Source: an uncultured Brachyspira sp.
Lineage (GTDB): Bacteria; Spirochaetota; Brachyspiria; Brachyspirales; Brachyspiraceae
Direction of reading: 5' to 3'
Assembly: GCF_949287625.1 (NCBI RefSeq)
Contig: NZ_CASEGO010000114.1
Coordinates: 1 to 18,267 of the forward strand
DNA length: 18,267 bases
In this document: positions 14,897 through 18,267 of the stretch, piece by piece
Layout of the letters: each line of letters begins with the position of its first letter
How positions within the stretch are numbered: position 1 is the first letter of the stretch
The notes under the pieces: model-generated
Told to the model about the DNA's origin: nothing
The model's input: only the letters and a program-made list of their open reading frames with translations
Database searches by the model: none
Program-made: the position numbers and the translations under genes

Positions 14897-16402
14897 TTAT
14901 ATAGTATCTTCAGCTTCTTCTATTTTTTTGCTGTCAGTTTGGATATTATTCTCACTCTTTTTTATTTTATCTTCTTCAGGTACTCTTTTCATGCCATTAG
15001 CTAAAAAACCATATACTATATAAACACCAGAACCTATAAGCCCTGCAAATATAGGAGCTTCTACCCAGCCTATATTAAGTTTTAATATAAATATAGTGCT
15101 TGTTATTAACCCCACAATCATAGATAAAAGTGCAGATGTAATATTAGCTTTTACAATAGTTCTCATCATTATAGGACCTACAAACATAGCTATAAGTCCG
15201 CCTGTTCCTATATATGCTATTTTATTAAGCATTCCCTGAGGGGCAAGATATGTAAGTATAAGTCCCCATACCCCAGTAAATATTACTCCAAGTCTGTTAG
15301 TCATAGGGCTGCTTTTTTCTGGTTTATTTGTAATAGATACTACCAAATCATGCGAAAGCGAAGAGGCTAGGGCTTGTAAGACAGAACTTATAGTTGAAAG
15401 CATAGCAAATAATATAAATAGTATTATCATACCTCCTATTGCAGGGTGAAGATATGTTGTTAAAAATACAGGCATAGCACTGTCTGGGTTTTGTAAATTA
15501 GGGTTTTTATAAAACATATAAAGTCCTGCTATAGGTACTAAACTTAATATTATACCCATAGGTGCCATATATAAAGACATTAAAGGTATATTTACATTTT
15601 TCTTAAATGACAAGAATCTTACAGACATGTAGGGTAGGGTTGTAGTAAATAAAAATGCATATATAAAAACTAAAAATACACTGTATTTAGCATTACCGTA
15701 AGGAACAGAAGTTTCCGGATTAATAAACTCTGGTTTTATTTCTCCTACTTTTTGAATAAGTTCAAGCATAGGTATATCTTTTACAATAGTTAAATAAACT
15801 ATTATAGAAGCAATTAACATTCCTATACACATTACAGTATCAGTTATAGCAACAGCCAAAAGTCCGCCCTGAACAGTGAATATAATTATTACAATCATTA
15901 ATATAATTGAAGCAGTATGTTCAGATATTCCGAGCCATTGAGAGCCAACTAAACCTATAGCTCTTATTTGACCTATTATATAAACAGATAAAAATACAAA
16001 AGTAGCAACTCCTCCGAAACCATGAACTATTCTTTTTTGTTTATCACTGCCATGATGAGTTTTAGCAATATATTCTGGTACGGTAAATCCGCCGCTTTCT
16101 TCAGCTCTGTTTCTCATAAAGCCTGCAAAAAATAAAGTTCCGAAAGTAATAGCAGGAGCAAAGAAGAAATTAGCAAATATCTCTATAGCTCCGTATGCAT
16201 ACGTTGTACCTGGAGATCCTATAAATCCCCAGCCGCTGTATCCTGTAGCCATCAGAGTTCCTGCTCCCACAAAAGCACCTATTGATTTAGCCCCTAGTAA
16301 AAATCCCTCTGAAGCTCCCTCTTTAATTTTTAACTGCGACCAGTAACCTATTGCTATAAGGGCAATAGAAGAAATTATCAATATAATCCAATTTGTAATC
16401 AT
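14897..16402 (-). CDS. Sodium:solute symporter (SSS family)
   Basis: 501 residues, typical for the SSS family (sodium-coupled uptake across the inner membrane; relatives include PanF, PutP and acetate permeases). Roughly 13 hydrophobic helices span about 5-465. Family features include the first helix with I-G-Y-W and the following G-A-S-E-G-F-L-L-G-A-K (a frequent loop motif), G-T-L-M-A-T-G-Y-S-G-W-G in helix 2, F-T-V-P-E-Y-I-A-K, V-Q-G-G-L-L-A-V-A-I-T-D at about 177-188, and S-T-I-S-S-V-L-Q-A-L-A-S-S-L in the middle of the protein. A charged tail of about 30 residues follows. The substrate cannot be read from the sequence. AGGAG lies just before the ATG. A 38-residue membrane protein starts the operon, 20 bases upstream, and a terminator follows the stop. 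Confidence 0.88.
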   Translation of the reverse strand: MITNWIILIISSIALIAIGYWSQLKIKEGASEGFLLGAKSIGAFVGAGTLMATGYSGWGFIGSPGTTYAYGAIEIFANFFFAPAITFGTLFFAGFMRNRAEESGGFTVPEYIAKTHHGSDKQKRIVHGFGGVATFVFLSVYIIGQIRAIGLVGSQWLGISEHTASIILMIVIIIFTVQGGLLAVAITDTVMCIGMLIASIIVYLTIVKDIPMLELIQKVGEIKPEFINPETSVPYGNAKYSVFLVFIYAFLFTTTLPYMSVRFLSFKKNVNIPLMSLYMAPMGIILSLVPIAGLYMFYKNPNLQNPDSAMPVFLTTYLHPAIGGMIILFILFAMLSTISSVLQALASSLSHDLVVSITNKPEKSSPMTNRLGVIFTGVWGLILTYLAPQGMLNKIAYIGTGGLIAMFVGPIMMRTIVKANITSALLSMIVGLITSTIFILKLNIGWVEAPIFAGLIGSGVYIVYGFLANGMKRVPEEDKIKKSENNIQTDSKKIEEAEDTI

Positions 16403-16422
16403 TTTTATTATCTCCTAAATAA

Positions 16423-16539
16423 CTATTTTTTAATTTTTTTACTATTTTTTAAAGCTCTTAAAATACATGCTGTAATAGGCACTATCATTAATATTACACA
16501 GCCGTAAATAAAATAATCCATAAGCCATGAACCTGTCAT
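16423..16539 (-). CDS. Symporter small accessory protein
   Basis: 38 residues. ATG at 16539-16537 with AGGAG (16546-16550) six bases upstream; TAG at 16425-16423. The chain starts M-T-G-S-W-L-M-D-Y-F, continues as a single membrane helix (about 8-28), and ends in a Lys-rich tail (R-A-L-K-N-S-K-K-I-K-K). Small single-helix proteins of this size encoded just ahead of SSS-family symporters are a known arrangement, and the gap of 20 bases indicates the same operon. The likely role is assembly or stability of the symporter. The family call rests on size, topology and position, not on a specific motif. Confidence 0.75.
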   Translation of the reverse strand: MTGSWLMDYFIYGCVILMIVPITACILRALKNSKKIKK

Positions 16540-16692
16540 AATTTACTCCTTTAATGATAAATTAATACTTAAAATAATAATCCATTAATATGTTTTTGTT
16601 TATTGTAAGTTTTATGAATATTATCAATTATTTTTTATGTTTAAGAGAGAAAAAATAATTAATTTTTATTTGAAAAAAAAGAATACACTCTA
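16540..16692 (-). other. Leader region of the symporter operon, distal part
   Basis: Untranslated stretch between the candidate leader peptide and the accessory gene. It holds a run of eight Ts on the minus strand (16673-16680), and a perfect but AT-only hairpin, AATTATTTTTT (16626-16636) with AAAAAATAATT (16650-16660), 13-base loop. No clean second promoter was found. Confidence 0.5.
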
Positions 16693-16706
16693 TCACCTTA
16701 ATAGAG
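16673..16706 (-). terminator. Weak hairpin followed by a T-run: candidate attenuator
   Basis: On the minus strand CTCTAT (16706-16701), loop TAAGGTG, ATAGAG (16693-16688), extendable by one G-T pair, then GTATTC and eight Ts. The six-pair stem is weak and the T-run begins about 7 bases after it, so termination would be partial at best. The leader-peptide stop codon lies across the loop and 3' arm, so a ribosome reaching the stop would open the hairpin. Confidence 0.4.
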
Positions 16707-16776
16707 CTAATGTATGATATGATACTTCATTGATAGAAGAAGAAGAAGAATATTTGTTAATGTTTAGATATTTCAT
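16693..16776 (-). CDS. Candidate serine-rich leader peptide
   Basis: 27 residues: ATG 16776-16774, TGA 16695-16693. GGAG (16786-16789) lies nine bases upstream, and transcription from the promoter at 16863-16891 would start about 80 bases before the ATG. The peptide has five consecutive serine codons (all TCT, residues 10-14) after N-K-Y, plus Ser19, and is followed by a hairpin and T-run ahead of a transporter operon. That is the layout of an amino-acid-sensing leader. Against it: the serine run is simply the reverse of a GAA trinucleotide repeat in an AT-rich genome, and the peptide has no known relative. Confidence 0.45.
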   Translation of the reverse strand: MKYLNINKYSSSSSINEVSYHTLALLR

Positions 16777-16862
16777 TATTAAATACTCCAAAATTGATGC
16801 ATATATAATAAAGTTATAAAGATGCTCAATCAAGTAAAACAATAATATTTTTACTTATAGTA

Positions 16863-16891
16863 AGTATACAACTTTTAATTTTTTTTGTCAA
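16863..16891 (-). promoter_or_regulatory. Promoter of the symporter operon
   Basis: On the minus strand a perfect TTGACA (16886-16891), a 17-base spacer and TATACT (16863-16868). The next complete genes in this direction are the accessory protein and the symporter, giving a leader of about 315 bases. A small palindrome ACTTA-TAG-TAAGT (16853-16865) overlaps the -10 and start region and might be an operator. Confidence 0.7.
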
Positions 16892-16974
16892 CTAAAAAAA
16901 TTATACAATTTTGTTTAAGTGCCATAGATATTCTTTATAATTTAAATTATCACTACAAACAAAAAGGAATAGCT

Positions 16975-17483
16975 ATGAAACAATATAATACAAATCAGAA
17001 AAAAAGATAGTAGAATTATCAATAAAGTTAAAAATAAAAGAGTGCGGACTCTTAAATTTAATATTAGTATTCGAACTGATTATTACTGTAAGAATAAGTA
17101 TGTAACAAAAAATAGTTTTAATGAGGTTAATAAAGAAAAAGGTCATTAATAGAGTAATTGAAATAGGTAAGAAATATATAAATATGGACTACAGCTTTGA
17201 AACAATATTAAAAAAACATCATTTATATCAATATAACAAGAAAATAATAATGAAAAAATATAGAGGAAATCATGCTATTTATATAAAAGAATCGGATAAA
17301 AAATATTAATATTTATAGACTTTGTCATACCGCTATCTTAATACTTCTAAAATAAATATTTTTGATGAATATTGTTTGAAAAACAAATTGGAACGAAAGT
17401 ATATAATAGCAGTACATAGATATAACGAGTTAATTGCTGAAAGAATAAAAAAATATTACAGCAAGGAAAGTCAATATCTATAG
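16975..17483 (+). pseudogene. Decayed gene of unknown function, at least three frame breaks
   Basis: ATG 16975 with AAGGA ten bases upstream and TATAAT at 16936-16941. The frame breaks at the A-run 16999-17005. Dropping one A continues into K-V-K-N-K-R-V-R-T-L-K-F-N-I-S-I, which runs to 17149. A second shift in the A-run at 17136-17140 leads into V-I-N-R-V-I-E-I-G-K-K-Y-I-N-M-D-Y-S-F, to the stop at 17307. After two in-frame stops the same frame continues Y-R-Y-L-N-T-S-K-I-N-I-F-D-E-Y-C and ends at TAG 17481. Joined, it would be a basic, Tyr- and Lys-rich soluble protein of about 165 residues. I do not recognise the family. The breaks lie mainly in A-runs, as in the pseudogene at 428-988 next to the other IS end. 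Confidence 0.5.
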
Positions 17484-17507
17484 CCCCATGACATATTTAT
17501 AATATTT

Positions 17508-17885
17508 TTATTTGTTTTTTAATATACTGCCTTTTATATCAATAATAATAACATTATTATTGATATCTATTTCATATTTGTTTTTCTTTTTTATTATTCT
17601 GTATATATTAAAGTTGTCGTATTTTTCTTTTATAGTATTTATAACTTCTTTTTCTATAATATTATCTTCAGCAAGTTTTTCTATTATAGTAAATGCTATC
17701 TCATTACCGTTTCCTATAATAGAAGTCCATTCACCTCTTGAAGTAAAGTTTACAGAGCTTCCGCCTTTAAATATAACACTGTATGATGAAGTAAATGTTG
17801 TCTTAAAAACATAATAATCATTAAAATATGTTTCTATAAAGTTTTTTGCTTTCTCTGGAAGTTTTTGATATGGTATAATATCCAT
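17508..17885 (-). CDS. PepSY-like (DUF2874) domain protein
   Basis: 125 residues. The pattern fits the PepSY-like family of small, usually exported proteins: I-P-Y-Q-K-L-P-E-K-A-K-N-F-I-E-T-Y-F at 4-21, a strand Y-S-V-I-F-K-G-G-S-S-V-N-F at 35-47, then S-R-G-E-W-T-S-I, a second helix, and a second strand pair (Y-R-I-I-K-K-K-N-K-Y-E-I-D-I ... I-I-D-I-K-G-S-I). Members typically carry a signal peptide; this one starts directly with the domain and none is visible, so it would be cytoplasmic unless an upstream start was lost. It follows a 46-residue gene by 45 bases in the same direction. Ligand unknown. The DNA for residues about 107-117 is a perfect 14-bp inverted repeat (17536-17566). Confidence 0.7.
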   Translation of the reverse strand: MDIIPYQKLPEKAKNFIETYFNDYYVFKTTFTSSYSVIFKGGSSVNFTSRGEWTSIIGNGNEIAFTIIEKLAEDNIIEKEVINTIKEKYDNFNIYRIIKKKNKYEIDINNNVIIIDIKGSILKNK

Positions 17886-17930
17886 AATTTTAATCTAATA
17901 ATTTTTATATAACTTTATAAAATACTTTGC

Positions 17931-18071
17931 TTATTGATTTTCATTTTTTTCTTTTTCTATCATATCTTCTAAATATGCTTTTAAGAAAATATAATTATGA
18001 GCATCTTCAAGGTTTTGATTGTTTTCAATTTTTTTATTTAGAAATTCCACTAATTCTTCTTTTGTTTTCAT
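17931..18071 (-). CDS. Small helical hypothetical protein, first gene of the PepSY-like operon
   Basis: 46 residues, ATG 18071-18069 and TAA 17933-17931, with AGGAT about nine bases upstream. It is highly charged and probably all helical: T-K-E-E-L-V-E-F-L-N-K-K-I at 3-15 and A-H-N-Y-I-F-L-K-A-Y-L-E-D-M-I at 24-38, with no membrane segment or signal. Not recognised. The gene has a good promoter (18124-18150) and a 45-base gap to the PepSY-like gene, so the two are probably co-transcribed. Confidence 0.65.
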   Translation of the reverse strand: MKTKEELVEFLNKKIENNQNLEDAHNYIFLKAYLEDMIEKEKNENQ

Positions 18072-18114
18072 AATAATATCCTTTAGTAGTTTATGTATTC
18101 AAATTTTTTAATTC

Positions 18115-18150
18115 GGTTTAAACCTTATAATATTATTTCTAGTATGTCAA
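18115..18150 (-). promoter_or_regulatory. Promoter with palindromic operator-like site
   Basis: On the minus strand TTGACA (18145-18150), a 15-base spacer and TATAAG (18124-18129). The perfect palindrome GGTTTAAACC (18115-18124) begins at the end of the -10 box and covers the expected transcription start, where a repressor would act. Confidence 0.6.
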
Positions 18151-18170
18151 TAGTTTTATTTAATTTATAC

Positions 18171-18263
18171 TGCACGGGTTCCATACATATTGCATTTAAG
18201 TATTCCTTAATTTCTTAAAGTATAGCATAGGAGTATCATAATTTAAAGTAGAATGTATTCTTT
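18171..18263 (-). mobile_element. Right end of an IS3-family insertion sequence, right copy
   Basis: Perfect reverse complement of 1-93. Its outer boundary (TGCACGGGTTCC reading in the plus direction) is at 18171, where identity with the left copy ends. The promoter of the PepSY-like operon lies only about 20 bases from this boundary. Confidence 0.8.
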
Positions 18264-18267
18264 TATG
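18196..18267 (-). CDS. IS3-family transposase, C-terminal fragment (runs in from the right)
   Basis: The last 23 codons and TAA stop (18198-18196) of a transposase lying mainly beyond the right edge. It starts H-K-R-I-H-S-T-L-N-Y-D-T-P and is otherwise the same as the fragment at the left edge, so the two IS copies are in opposite orientation with their 3' ends facing each other. Confidence 0.8.
   Translation of the reverse strand, partial: HKRIHSTLNYDTPMLYFKKLRNT

Noticed and set aside
16735..16750. GAA trinucleotide repeat as a plain microsatellite
   Set aside because: Kept instead as the Ser-codon run of the candidate leader peptide, although a chance repeat remains the main alternative explanation.
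17512..17814. 100-codon plus-strand open frame over the PepSY-like gene
   Set aside because: The opposite strand has the domain pattern and operon context; this frame is a string of hydrophobic residues from its complement.
1..18267. Circular plasmid or phage genome
   Set aside because: The matching ends are inverted, not direct, and there is no replication, partition or phage structural gene.

Overview
The window looks like chromosomal DNA, possibly one whole assembly contig, from a Brachyspira-type spirochaete. The inference rests on the very low GC content, the AT-biased codon use, 25-residue BspA-like (DUF285) repeats of the F-N-Q-P-L-N-x-W-N-V-S-N-V type, a long DUF2723 membrane protein with a TPR tail, and short GC-rich repeat elements in otherwise AT-rich intergenic DNA. 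No rRNA, tRNA, replication gene or CRISPR array was seen.

Layout. Both ends carry the same 93-bp sequence in opposite orientation (1-93 and 18171-18263). It encodes the last codons of an IS3-family transposase and the element's terminal repeat, so two IS copies face inward and bracket about 18 kb. From about 0.4 to 4.7 kb lies a cluster of five small membrane-protein genes: one frameshifted, two in a forward operon and two reversed. At least four share a four-helix plan and a similar C-terminal helix. Between the two reversed paralogues is about 1 kb of repeat-rich, gene-free DNA. From 5.0 to 8.7 kb is a large DUF2723/TPR membrane protein, followed by a convergent LUD-domain gene (9.1-9.8 kb). 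From 10.1 to 14.6 kb are two DUF285-repeat genes, the first fused to a DUF4132 domain and the second carrying two repeat blocks. From 14.9 to 16.9 kb, on the minus strand, is a sodium:solute symporter operon: promoter, a possible serine-rich leader peptide with a weak hairpin, a 38-residue accessory membrane protein, and the symporter. From 17.0 to 17.5 kb is a decayed gene with several frameshifts. The right end holds a two-gene minus-strand operon (a 46-residue protein and a PepSY-like protein) with a perfect 10-bp palindrome at its promoter.

How the parts relate. The symporter unit is the clearest functional group. The two DUF285 genes are close, same-strand paralogues separated by a perfect GAAA-loop hairpin and probably share a transcript. 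The DUF2723 and LUD genes look like stand-alone housekeeping-type genes with their own promoters or terminators. The most notable observations are the candidate leader-peptide control of the symporter operon, the clustered four-helix membrane protein family, the DUF285-DUF4132 fusion, and a recurring GC-rich element predicted to fold as a closed multi-stem structure. All homology calls come from reading motifs by eye; no database search was run.
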